19,355 nt of DNA from CAZNVG01 sp964576475 (GCA_964576475.1 CAZNVG010000021.1:1-19355), one strand, 5' to 3'; shown: positions 6,439 to 13,799, counted from the stretch's first letter. Notes: a model not told the origin generated them from the sequence alone. Numbers and translations: made by a program.

Positions 6439-9084
6439 ATGGCTGAGGGCAAGAAAACACTCGCAATTATAGACGGTAAATCTATCTTCTACAGAGGGTA
6501 TTATGCGATGCCGTATTTAAGCACGAAAGACGGCACCCCAACAGGTGGCGTGTTTGGTTTTGCCTCGTTGGCACTGGAGATTGTTAAGCGACTCAAGCCT
6601 GATTACGTGTGTGTTGCGTGGGATAAGCCAAAGACCAACATTCGTTCACGCCTGGAAATGTACCCGCTTTATAAGGCGAATCGTAAGCCCGCACCGCCAG
6701 ATTTCTATGCACAGATCCCGATTCTCCACGAGCTGCTCGAGGCGTTCGGCTGGCCATTACTGGAGCTTGATGATTATGAAGCCGACGATATTATGGGTAC
6801 GCTAGCCGCTAAAGCCTCAAAACAGGGCATAGAAACAGAGCTTATTACAAGTGATTTGGATGTCCTACAGCTAATAGACGGCAACGTTAAAGCATTCACT
6901 CTAAAAAAGGGGTTGAGTAATGTTGAAAGGCTAAATCCTGAAACTTTCCAAGAGAAATACGGCATTGATGTACATCAGTTTGTAGATTTAAAGGCGTTAA
7001 AGGGTGATAGCTCCGACAACATTCCTGGTGTTGCTGGGATAGGAGAGAAAACTGCGATAGAACTTCTGAAGCAGTACAAGACTCTCGACGGCGTCTACGA
7101 AAACATCGAGTTAATTAAAGACTCTGTCAAAAAGAAGCTCGTTGCTGGAAAAGATATGGCATATCTGAGCAAGAAACTAGTGACGATTATGTGCGACGCA
7201 CCTGTCGAACTAGATCTAAAGGCGATGGATATAAATAAGCTAGATACTGCAGAGCTGGCGGCGATACTAAAGCGGCTTGAGTTCCGTTCACTGTTGAAAA
7301 ATCTACCCGAGGGTATGCAATCAGATGTTCCTGTGGTGCCCGAGGTGAGTGGTACGGTACTTAATATTGGGAGCAATACTGTCATTTCCTCGGATAAGGA
7401 TCTTAAAAAACTAACGTTGAATGGCGATGTTTTATTTGTACATACACGTTCGGCGGGAGCTCATGGTCGTCAGCCACAGTATCTCGTGCTTGCAACAGAT
7501 CCTCACCAAGTCTATACGCTGGAACTAGAGAAATTGTCGGCCAATGCCGTACGTGAAGCTCTCAAAATAATTGAGGATTCAAAAACGCCAAAAGTTGGTT
7601 ACGATTTAAAAACTGATAGCAAATGCGTACTAAGTCTGGGGATGAATTTAGAACCTGTCGGGCACGACGTTCTGCTCGGGGCATTTTTGGTCAACAGCTT
7701 GCGGAGAGAAGTGAGCTTAACAGATCTTGCGTCCTCTGATTTGGGATATGAAGGCGCCCCTTTTGAGGACCTTGATCCTGAAAGTTTTGTAGCGCGAGCA
7801 CCTGAGATTATTGCTGTCATCCACGCGTTGTTCCATGCTCAAACCGAGCAAATGGGTGACATGGGTCGCGTTCAGGAAGTCGCACGCACCATCGATTGGC
7901 CAGCTATACCCGTGCTGGCTCGCATGGAATACAGAGGCATTGAGCTTGATACTAAGCAGCTCGACAATTTGAGAGATCGACTTGATGATAGTATTTCGGA
8001 CCTGGAACAAGAAATTTATGGGTTTGCTGAGAGCGAATTCAATATTTCAAGTCCTTCGCAATTGGCGGACGTGCTTTTCGTAAAGCTGAACCTACCGACC
8101 ACAGGGGTCAAGAAGGGTAAGACGGGAAGCTATTCTACGGCTGCAAACGAGCTTGATAAACTCAAGGACCTCCATCCGATTATTGCTCTCATTTCACAAT
8201 ATCGTGAGGTCACAAAGCTCAAAAATACGTATGTAGACACACTTCCAAAGCAGGTTGATGAGAAATCACGAATCCACACTACCTACAACTTAGCGACAGC
8301 CCAAACAGGTCGATTAAGTTCGGTAGATCCTAATCTTCAAAATATACCTGTTCGCACGGACTTAGGTAGAGAAATTCGGACAGCATTTGTGGCGGGTAAA
8401 GGTAAAGTGTTTGTGTCGGCTGACTACTCTCAGTTTGAACTACGACTTGCTGCGTATCTTGCTGGTGATAAGGGACTTATGAAGATATTCAACGATGGTA
8501 CGGATGTTCACACAGCTACTGCAGCACAGGTATATGGCCTGAAAGAGGATGAGGTGGACAAAGATTTACGTCGAAACGCAAAGGTTATTAACTTCGGTAT
8601 TATTTACGGTATGAGTCCGCACGGTCTTAGTGTGGCAACAGGTATGAATGTCGCTGAGTCCAAAGCTTTCATCGATAAGTACTTTGAGCTCCGAAAACCA
8701 TTACTAGATTATATGAACAAGCTCAAGGAAGAAGCTAAAGAGAAGGGGTATGTTGAAACTTTATTTGGTCGAAGACGGCCAACGCCAGATGTAAAATCGA
8801 GTAACTATATTGTTCGCTCTGCTGCTGAGAGAGCGGCAATAAACATGCCAATACAAGGTACGGAAGCGGATCTAATGAAACTTGCGATGGTCGCGCTAGA
8901 CAGCCGCTTAGATGATGATTGCCAGCTGCTTCTGCAAGTGCATGATTCGCTCCTAGTCGAGTGCCCTGAGGATAAGGCAAAAGCTGTGGCGAAGTGCATG
9001 AAGGAGACTATGGAGCAAATCTATAAATTACCAGTAAAACTCGATGTTGACGTGCATACTGCTAACAATTGGGGTGATTTGTAG
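6439..9084 (+). CDS. polA: DNA polymerase I with 5' nuclease and inactive proofreading domain
   Basis: Family A polymerase of 881 residues, used for Okazaki fragment maturation and gap-filling repair. Residues 1-290 are the 5' nuclease: metal-binding acidic residues in DDYEADD (111-117), SDLD (138-141) and KGDSSDN (188-194), then the helix-hairpin-helix GVAGIGEKTA. Residues about 310-470 correspond to the 3'-5' exonuclease, but the DxE motif is replaced by FVHTRSAG (333-340), so proofreading is predicted to be lost although an Asp remains in LKTDS (390-394). The polymerase domain is intact: motif A ADYSQFELR with Asp662, motif B RRNAKVINFG with Lys715 and Phe719 (deoxynucleotide type), motif C QVHDS with Asp836. 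Motif C has Ser where HDE is usual. Leaderless start; the stop overlaps the downstream GTG start by one base. Confidence 0.97.
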   Translation: MAEGKKTLAIIDGKSIFYRGYYAMPYLSTKDGTPTGGVFGFASLALEIVKRLKPDYVCVAWDKPKTNIRSRLEMYPLYKANRKPAPPDFYAQIPILHELLEAFGWPLLELDDYEADDIMGTLAAKASKQGIETELITSDLDVLQLIDGNVKAFTLKKGLSNVERLNPETFQEKYGIDVHQFVDLKALKGDSSDNIPGVAGIGEKTAIELLKQYKTLDGVYENIELIKDSVKKKLVAGKDMAYLSKKLVTIMCDAPVELDLKAMDINKLDTAELAAILKRLEFRSLLKNLPEGMQSDVPVVPEVSGTVLNIGSNTVISSDKDLKKLTLNGDVLFVHTRSAGAHGRQPQYLVLATDPHQVYTLELEKLSANAVREALKIIEDSKTPKVGYDLKTDSKCVLSLGMNLEPVGHDVLLGAFLVNSLRREVSLTDLASSDLGYEGAPFEDLDPESFVARAPEIIAVIHALFHAQTEQMGDMGRVQEVARTIDWPAIPVLARMEYRGIELDTKQLDNLRDRLDDSISDLEQEIYGFAESEFNISSPSQLADVLFVKLNLPTTGVKKGKTGSYSTAANELDKLKDLHPIIALISQYREVTKLKNTYVDTLPKQVDEKSRIHTTYNLATAQTGRLSSVDPNLQNIPVRTDLGREIRTAFVAGKGKVFVSADYSQFELRLAAYLAGDKGLMKIFNDGTDVHTATAAQVYGLKEDEVDKDLRRNAKVINFGIIYGMSPHGLSVATGMNVAESKAFIDKYFELRKPLLDYMNKLKEEAKEKGYVETLFGRRRPTPDVKSSNYIVRSAAERAAINMPIQGTEADLMKLAMVALDSRLDDDCQLLLQVHDSLLVECPEDKAKAVAKCMKETMEQIYKLPVKLDVDVHTANNWGDL

Positions 9085-9545
9085 TGGCAATTGAGACTTT
9101 CACAACTCCAGAGAATAGATGGCTTAGTAATATGTGGCGATTAGATAACTGGGTAACTACCAGCCTAGGAATTGACGTTCCAACTACTGAACACGGTTAC
9201 GTTGCCGAAAAGTTTGCCGATCCAGAAGTGCATCGATACATAACTGGCTTAAAGCGCGGCATTGATGCAAAAGAGAAAGGAAACGAACTGTTGCAACAGG
9301 GGGCGGAGTTGTCAGAGGGTTTCCACGAACGAAAGATTGAGATAATGACTGGGTTTATCCGTCAGAAGTTTGGCCGCAATCTTGATCTTGCCGCCAAGCT
9401 TATAGATACCGGTAACGAAGAGCTAATAGAGGGTAACTATTGGGGAGATAGGTTCTGGGGTGTTGATCCAATCGGAAGCCACGACGGCGCAAATAATCTT
9501 GGGTTAATACTAATGAAAGTCCGAGCAGAACTAATAACTGCCTGA
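9084..9545 (+). CDS. NADAR family N-glycosidase (YbiA/RibX-like)
   Basis: Protein of 153 residues with the NADAR (DUF1768) pattern: RWLSNMW near 12-18, TEHGYVAEK at 35-43, KFGRN at 95-99, an Asp-Thr-Gly at 108-110, EGNYWGDRFWG at 116-126, and a C-terminal NNLGLILMKVR. Characterised relatives (YbiA) cleave the N-glycosidic bond of damaged riboflavin-pathway intermediates, and some NADAR proteins remove ADP-ribose from guanine in DNA. The substrate here is unknown. The GTG start at 9084 shares its first base with the polA stop codon and follows a GGGGTGA Shine-Dalgarno-like run, so translation is coupled to polA. The polA neighbour makes a DNA-damage or nucleotide-sanitising role attractive, but this is inference. 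Confidence 0.85.
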   Translation: MAIETFTTPENRWLSNMWRLDNWVTTSLGIDVPTTEHGYVAEKFADPEVHRYITGLKRGIDAKEKGNELLQQGAELSEGFHERKIEIMTGFIRQKFGRNLDLAAKLIDTGNEELIEGNYWGDRFWGVDPIGSHDGANNLGLILMKVRAELITA

Positions 9546-9546
9546 C

Positions 9547-9575
9547 TGTAATGATTACATCGTTGTTCGTTTTTT
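9547..9575 (+). terminator. Palindrome plus T-run: weak terminator or operator
   Basis: TGTAAT-G-ATTACA (9547-9559) is a perfect palindrome right after the NADAR stop, and a run of six T lies at 9570-9575. As RNA only a 4-bp stem with a 5-base loop can form, and the T-run is 10 bases away, so termination would be weak. It could instead be a protein-binding site upstream of the 9603 gene. Confidence 0.25.
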
Positions 9576-9602
9576 GTGGTGTGCAGATGGTACGCTTAGT
9601 AT

Positions 9603-10301
9603 ATGGAGAAAGTGTTAGAAGAACGAGAAGTCATTCATCATCCAGAGCTCGCTCGACATGAGCTAGGACCGAATAGTAATGGCGTCCTTCATTTACCGCG
9701 TTTTGTTGGTGGTGTGATGTTGCGAAATATGCAAATGGAGGCCGAAGATCCGACTAGAGTCGCATGGCATGATAATCATAATACGTATGTAAATAAGCGT
9801 GGCCTCACGATCGTGCAGAATCATGATGTGTACGCACTCAAATTATCTGAAGGAGATCAGGAGCCGCTACGAAGGATACCTCATCTAGTGAGTGCGGCCC
9901 ACAGAGTAACGAGCTTCATTCAAAGAATTGATGCCTTTCCAGGCCTTGAGACATGGAAGCCTGACGAGCTATCTTTGCATAGATATGACGACCCTGAGCT
10001 TGGATTAAGTTTTCATAAAGACAATCAACGCTTTGTCGGCGTGATTGCTATTTTAGCGGTTGAAGGCGTGTGTAGGCTGCTGATTAGAAAGAGTCCAGAG
10101 GACGACGAGGTACATGAGTATGTTATTGGCGCAGGTGACCTTGTGCTGCTTCGGGCACCCGAGCTCTATGAAACCGAAGAGGATATCAGGCCTGAACATT
10201 CCGTGGGGTCACTACTTACGCCTACAAGAACTTCTATGATGTTGCGGGACAATAATAAGCCCCGAGAGAGGGTGGCGGGCTTTAGGTATGAGAATTGGTA
10301 A
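9603..10301 (+). CDS. AlkB-like Fe(II)/2-oxoglutarate dioxygenase
   Basis: Protein of 232 residues. The C-terminal half shows a complete double-stranded beta-helix dioxygenase signature in AlkB order: LSLHRYDD (123-130, the N-R-Y-like strand), SFHKDNQ with the iron ligands His138 and Asp140, a GAGDLVLLRAP turn (176-186), distal ligand His199 in PEHSVG, and R-T-S-M-M-L-R with Arg209 and Arg215 in the positions that bind 2-oxoglutarate in AlkB. The N-terminal 115 residues are not recognised. Likely an oxidative demethylase or hydroxylase; nucleic acid repair is plausible given polA, dut and mutM nearby, but the substrate cannot be assigned. A weak TACGCT box lies 6 bases before the ATG. The 3' end overlaps folP (opposite strand) by 20 bases. 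Confidence 0.75.
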   Translation: MEKVLEEREVIHHPELARHELGPNSNGVLHLPRFVGGVMLRNMQMEAEDPTRVAWHDNHNTYVNKRGLTIVQNHDVYALKLSEGDQEPLRRIPHLVSAAHRVTSFIQRIDAFPGLETWKPDELSLHRYDDPELGLSFHKDNQRFVGVIAILAVEGVCRLLIRKSPEDDEVHEYVIGAGDLVLLRAPELYETEEDIRPEHSVGSLLTPTRTSMMLRDNNKPRERVAGFRYENW

Positions 10302-11046
10302 TTAATGGTAGGTAGTGCGGGATGTCTTTTCGGTGTACCCGCAGCCACGCGGCACCTGCGTCGATAGCGATTTTTGCAGCCTCGAGATTAACAGCGATCT
10401 CAAGTCGATTTTCACCTAGGAATTTCTTATGTGATGCGCCTATCATCACTTGATGATCTGGGGCATATTTTGGAAATTCTAATAGCTCGAAGTTCAGCTC
10501 GCGGCTGCTTTTTCCGAATCCAATACCAGGGTCGAGCCATATACGTGAACGATGTATACCGCGCAGTACGAGGTCGTCACGACGCGTAAGTAATTCGTCG
10601 ACTACCTGCTCAACTGAGTCGGTTGGTTTAAAGAAATGAGCCGCCTGAATATCTTCAGCATCAGGGAAGTGACTGACTATGCAGTCGAGTTCATTCTCGG
10701 CTACGAATTCCTGCATGGCAGGATCACGGAGACCGGTGACGTCGTTTACGATGAAACTGCGAAGGTATGAGAGGGCTTTGCGTGCTGTTGCAGGGTGGTA
10801 AGTATCTAGCGAAACAGCTTGTCGCCCACTCAACAAGCGTAGGGCCGGCTCGATTCTTTGCCACTCTTCATCGTCGCTAAGAGGGGTTGCGCCCGGTCTC
10901 GTGGATTCAGCACCTATGTCTACGAGGGAGCCACCGTACTCTAGTATTTCATCATACGCATCTAAAGCTTGCTGTGGGGTGGCTATGTCTCCGCCATCAA
11001 AGAAGCTGTCGGGTGTGTAGTTAATTATTCCCGCTATTTTGGTCAT
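10282..11046 (-). CDS. folP: Dihydropteroate synthase
   Basis: Joins p-aminobenzoate to hydroxymethyl-dihydropterin diphosphate in folate synthesis. A protein of 254 residues with the TIM-barrel landmarks in order: GIINYTPDSFFDGG (6-19), VDIGAESTRPGA (42-53), SLDT with Asp81, IVNDVTG with Asn101, WLDPGIGFGKS with Asp172, SHKKF with Lys207, and LRVHRKD with Arg236 and His238. Two departures from the usual pattern: SHKK replaces SRK, and SHF replaces the MH strand end. The frame is open 15 codons further upstream (to 11091), but those residues do not fit the family and ATG 11046 lies 6 bases after a -10 box, so 11046 is chosen. No other folate gene is in the window. Confidence 0.92.
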   Translation of the reverse strand: MTKIAGIINYTPDSFFDGGDIATPQQALDAYDEILEYGGSLVDIGAESTRPGATPLSDDEEWQRIEPALRLLSGRQAVSLDTYHPATARKALSYLRSFIVNDVTGLRDPAMQEFVAENELDCIVSHFPDAEDIQAAHFFKPTDSVEQVVDELLTRRDDLVLRGIHRSRIWLDPGIGFGKSSRELNFELLEFPKYAPDHQVMIGASHKKFLGENRLEIAVNLEAAKIAIDAGAAWLRVHRKDIPHYLPLITNSHT

Positions 11047-11051
11047 GGCTC

Positions 11052-11058
11052 TATAATA
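11052..11058. promoter_or_regulatory. Overlapping divergent -10 boxes for folP and the VOC-dut-HAD operon
   Basis: The plus strand carries TATAAT (11052-11057), reading toward the 11084 gene. The minus strand carries TATTAT (11053-11058), reading toward folP and ending 6 bases before its ATG. A TTGTAT lies 18 bases upstream of the minus-strand box. The two polymerases would compete for the same few base pairs. Confidence 0.5.
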
Positions 11059-11083
11059 GTATGGAATAGAGAGGGTATACAAA

Positions 11084-11617
11084 ATGAACAATGAATTAGT
11101 GCAAAAATATGGTGAAGAACTACAGCGGTTTGTGAGTGAGTATGATCTGCCGGATGCATGGTTTGTCGAACCGGATCATATAGCATTTAAAGCGAGCGAC
11201 TCTAGTTCTTTTGGAGAACTGATAAAGAATTTTGAGCCAATAAGCAGTCGCATCTCAGCGATGCGTATGGATGGCAGAAGACTTGCGACCGCCGAATTAA
11301 GCACTAGTGTGCAAGTGCTTGGGTTTGGAGCAGTACGCCTTGTAGAGCTTATGGAGCCCCGACCTGAAAAGGTAGGGACCGATTATGTTGGACTCGAGCA
11401 TATGGAGTTTTACTATCCAAATTTTGAAGAAGTTAAAACACAGCTCGATACCCGAAAAATTGCTTATACTGAGCAGTCTAACTCGGGTCATGCGTGGATC
11501 AATGTTGTGCTCAATACTGCCGGTCAGGAGCTAAAGCTTAACAATAAGCTTTTAGCAGACACGGTGGCCGATGAAATATCGCGCGGCGAAACGGAGGTAA
11601 TATGGCAGTCAAAGTAA
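11084..11617 (+). CDS. VOC-superfamily protein, YecM-like
   Basis: Protein of 177 residues resembling the YecM branch of the vicinal-oxygen-chelate (glyoxalase-like) fold: PDHIAFKASD near 30-39, an MDGRRL turn (62-67), RLVELMEPRP (85-94), and GLEHMEFYYP (103-112). His32, Glu89, His106 and Glu108 are candidate metal ligands. The function of YecM is not established, so none is assigned. A GAGG Shine-Dalgarno lies 9 bases before the ATG, and a TATAAT box 26 bases before it predicts a short leader. First gene of a three-gene operon with dut (16-base overlap) and a HAD hydrolase. Confidence 0.75.
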   Translation: MNNELVQKYGEELQRFVSEYDLPDAWFVEPDHIAFKASDSSSFGELIKNFEPISSRISAMRMDGRRLATAELSTSVQVLGFGAVRLVELMEPRPEKVGTDYVGLEHMEFYYPNFEEVKTQLDTRKIAYTEQSNSGHAWINVVLNTAGQELKLNNKLLADTVADEISRGETEVIWQSK

Positions 11618-12042
11618 AAATCGTTAATAGCTCGGGACATCCTTTGCCAAACTACCAGACCTCTGGTGCTGCAGGTATGGATCTACACGCGGCACTTAAG
11701 GAGAAAGTTGTGTTGGAGCCGAGAGCAAGGCTGCTCATTCCAACAGGGTTGTATTTAGAACTTCCGCACGGCTATGAGGCGCAGCTACGACCGCGTAGCG
11801 GCTGGGCGCTGAAACACGGCATAACTATAGTAAATTCACCGGCGACTATTGATAGTGATTATCGAGGTGAGATACAAATTGTACTCATTAATCACGGCTC
11901 AGAAGATTTTGAAATTCAAAACGGAGACCGTATTGCCCAAATGGTTGTCGCGAAACACGAACACGTTGAGTGGGAATCTGTTGCAGCACTTGAGAGTGAA
12001 ACTGCGCGAGGGACTAGCGGTTTCGGGCATACTGGCAAATGA
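11602..12042 (+). CDS. dut: dUTP diphosphatase (trimeric dUTPase)
   Basis: Hydrolyses dUTP to dUMP and diphosphate, keeping uracil out of DNA. All five trimeric dUTPase motifs are present in 146 residues: AGMDLHA (24-30), RPRSGWA (63-69), ATIDSDYRGE with catalytic Asp84 and Tyr87 (81-90), RIAQMVV (110-116), and the C-terminal RGTSGFGHTG (136-145), where His replaces the usual Ser of GFGST. A GGAGGT Shine-Dalgarno sits 3 bases before the ATG, inside the end of the upstream gene (16-base overlap). The gene ends in an ATGA overlap with the HAD gene. Confidence 0.96.
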   Translation: MAVKVKIVNSSGHPLPNYQTSGAAGMDLHAALKEKVVLEPRARLLIPTGLYLELPHGYEAQLRPRSGWALKHGITIVNSPATIDSDYRGEIQIVLINHGSEDFEIQNGDRIAQMVVAKHEHVEWESVAALESETARGTSGFGHTGK

Positions 12043-12611
12043 TTAAAGCAGTTATCTTTGATTGCTTTGGAGTCCTGACGGCAGATCTTTGGAAAGAGTT
12101 TGTTGCTACGTTACCCGAGAACCAACGAGAACCTGCTCGTGAGTTGAACCGTGCGCTTGACAGGGGGCAGCTGGAGCTGAAGGAATTTACTCGAGAGATA
12201 CACCATTTAACAGGGCGTGAACCTTCTAGTGTCGAACAAACGATTAATCATGACATAACAAAAAATAAGAAAATGTTTTCTTTGATTTCAGAGCTGAAAG
12301 ATCATTATAAGGTTGGTTTGCTGAGTAATGTGTCAACAGATTGGGTCAGAGAAGTGTTTCTTACCGCGGAAGAACGGGCAATGTTTGACGTAATTTTACT
12401 ATCGTATGAAGTTAAACGAATTAAGCCAGATCCGGTTATTTACCATGCAATGTGTCAGAGGCTCGGTGTTGAGCCCCAGGAGTGTGTGTTTGTGGATGAT
12501 AGTGAGGGTAACTGTACAGGCGCAAAAGACGTGGGTATGTGGGCGATTCAATATCATGATTTCGAGCAGTGCAAAAGAGAACTAGCCAAACTTGAGCGTG
12601 ATGCGGGCTGA
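12039..12611 (+). CDS. HAD-superfamily hydrolase (subfamily IA-like)
   Basis: Protein of 190 residues with the HAD motifs: motif I VIFDCFGVLT with nucleophile Asp8, an alpha-helical cap (about 15-85), motif II LLSNVS with Ser96, motif III Lys129 in RIKPD, and motif IV FVDDSEGN with Asp153 and Asp154. The second Asp of the DxD motif, the general acid/base of HAD phosphatases, is Phe10 here. This is closer to dehalogenase-like (DxY) or atypical HAD members, so phosphatase activity should not be assumed. Coupled to dut by ATGA. Its 3' end overlaps the convergent small gene by 30 bases. Confidence 0.85.
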   Translation: MIKAVIFDCFGVLTADLWKEFVATLPENQREPARELNRALDRGQLELKEFTREIHHLTGREPSSVEQTINHDITKNKKMFSLISELKDHYKVGLLSNVSTDWVREVFLTAEERAMFDVILLSYEVKRIKPDPVIYHAMCQRLGVEPQECVFVDDSEGNCTGAKDVGMWAIQYHDFEQCKRELAKLERDAG

Positions 12612-12830
12612 CGAGTCGATTTTGGCGTAAGTCTTTAATTCAAGCATACGCATATGGATTTCAGATGAGAGAGTGGCGCTCGGTACGGTAATCATATAGT
12701 CATGGGTTCGCTTTTGAACTACCACCTCAAACCCCGGGTAGTTTTCACTGCACCAGCGCTTAATAGCTACGACTTCTGTAGGCTGTGTCGGCAGTCCACG
12801 CTTATTCATTAGTGAAGATAGGTCGTCCAT
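12582..12830 (-). CDS. Small DUF721/DciA-like protein (tentative)
   Basis: Protein of 82 residues. The second half, an ITVPSATLSSE strand-helix followed by a helix with LELKTYAKI and a final ARITLKFG strand, resembles the KH-like C-terminus of DciA (DUF721), the helicase-loading factor of bacteria without DnaC/DnaI. The first half has a conserved-looking Trp (Trp26) and a KRGLP stretch that also fits. It is shorter than typical DciA. It is accepted as a gene because a TGT-TACTAT extended -10 lies 6 bases before its ATG and because it fills the whole space between the HAD gene and mutM. The function remains a suggestion. Confidence 0.6.
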   Translation of the reverse strand: MDDLSSLMNKRGLPTQPTEVVAIKRWCSENYPGFEVVVQKRTHDYMITVPSATLSSEIHMRMLELKTYAKIDSSARITLKFG

Positions 12831-12836
12831 CTAGGT

Positions 12837-12842
12837 ATAGTA
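12837..12842 (-). promoter_or_regulatory. Extended -10 box (TGT-TACTAT) for the DciA-like gene
   Basis: On the minus strand TACTAT preceded by TGT ends 6 bases before the ATG at 12830, predicting a leaderless mRNA. It is divergent from the mutM promoter. Confidence 0.45.
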
Positions 12843-12877
12843 ACAGATGAGGTTGGCGTAGGTTTTGTTAGAGGAAG

Positions 12878-12883
12878 TATACT
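12878..12883 (+). promoter_or_regulatory. -10 box (TATACT) giving a leaderless mutM mRNA
   Basis: TATACT ends 7 bases before the mutM ATG. A TTGGCG at 12853-12858 is a possible -35 with a 19-base spacer. Confidence 0.5.
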
Positions 12884-12890
12884 GTAGTAC

Positions 12891-13766
12891 ATGCCTGAGC
12901 TTCCTGAAGTAGAGACGGTGCGCACTGGCCTGAGTGGTTTGATACTGGGCAAGGTAGTTACGAGTGCTTCAAGCGATACTGACAAATCGTTCCCTAATGC
13001 GCCGCAGGATGTAGAGGAGTTTCTTATCGGCGCAAAGGTAATTGCCGTGCGGAGGAGGGCTAAGGTCCTCATGATTGACTTGAGTAGTGGGTATAGTTTG
13101 GTTATACATCTGAAGATGACTGGACAGCTTGTATATGTGGGGAGTAAGCGGTTTGGCGCCGGGCATCCAAATGACAGCCTCGTAGGTGAATTGCCCGATA
13201 AATCGACTAGAGTCACGATGGTATTTGCTGATGACACTTCGCTATATTTCAATGATCAGCGAAAGTTCGGCTGGGTACGATTATTACCAACAAATCAGAT
13301 TAATGAACTGGATTTCTTCAAGCGTGTTGGCCCGGAGCCGCTTGCCGACGACTTTAAGGTGGAGGACTTTATCCAAAGATTTACTCGCCGAAAGAATACG
13401 ACCATTAAAGCGGCACTGCTAGATCAATCTGTGATAGCAGGAGTCGGTAATATATACACCGATGAAGCATTGTGGGGCGCAAAGATTCATCCCGCGACAA
13501 AGGTAGTAGATGTGCCTATGTCTGCTTTTCGGGAATTGTACGACGAGCTTCGATACGTACTAAAGCTGTCTATTGAAAAGGGTGGAAGTAGTGACAAGAA
13601 TTATGTAAATGCCGAAGGGAAGAAAGGAAGCTACATAGATTTTGCGAGAGTATTTCGGCGCGAAGGATTGGCTTGTCCTCGTTGTGGAGAAACTGTGGAG
13701 AAACTGCGCGTGGCAGGTAGAGGCACGCATATATGCCCCCGGGAGCAGGTGTTGGCCAAACGCTAA
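12891..13766 (+). CDS. mutM: Formamidopyrimidine-DNA glycosylase with altered zinc finger
   Basis: Bifunctional glycosylase/AP lyase that removes 8-oxoguanine and formamidopyrimidines. Seen in 291 residues: N-terminal catalytic MPELPEVETV with Pro2 (Schiff base) and Glu3, Lys58 in RRRAKVL, HLKMTGQL (73-80), H2TH segment with GVGNIYTDEALW (184-195), and the finger-loop GRGTH with Arg277. The zinc finger keeps Cys262, Cys265 and Cys282, but the fourth ligand position reads CPREQ instead of CPxCQ, so Glu285 replaces Cys. The protein also runs six residues past this point (VLAKR end). Divergent from the DciA-like gene; followed after 45 bases by holA with its own promoter. Confidence 0.95.
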   Translation: MPELPEVETVRTGLSGLILGKVVTSASSDTDKSFPNAPQDVEEFLIGAKVIAVRRRAKVLMIDLSSGYSLVIHLKMTGQLVYVGSKRFGAGHPNDSLVGELPDKSTRVTMVFADDTSLYFNDQRKFGWVRLLPTNQINELDFFKRVGPEPLADDFKVEDFIQRFTRRKNTTIKAALLDQSVIAGVGNIYTDEALWGAKIHPATKVVDVPMSAFRELYDELRYVLKLSIEKGGSSDKNYVNAEGKKGSYIDFARVFRREGLACPRCGETVEKLRVAGRGTHICPREQVLAKR

Positions 13767-13799
13767 CTAATCCGGCTTTAGCTGGGCCGACGAACAACC

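Noticed and set aside
11047..11091. Longer folP starting at 11091
   Set aside because: The extra 15 residues do not fit dihydropteroate synthase, would run over the promoters and into the 11084 gene start, and ATG 11046 has its own -10 box.
12809..13252. Long minus-strand open frame within mutM
   Set aside because: Lies opposite the clearly conserved mutM coding sequence, has no family pattern and no start signals.
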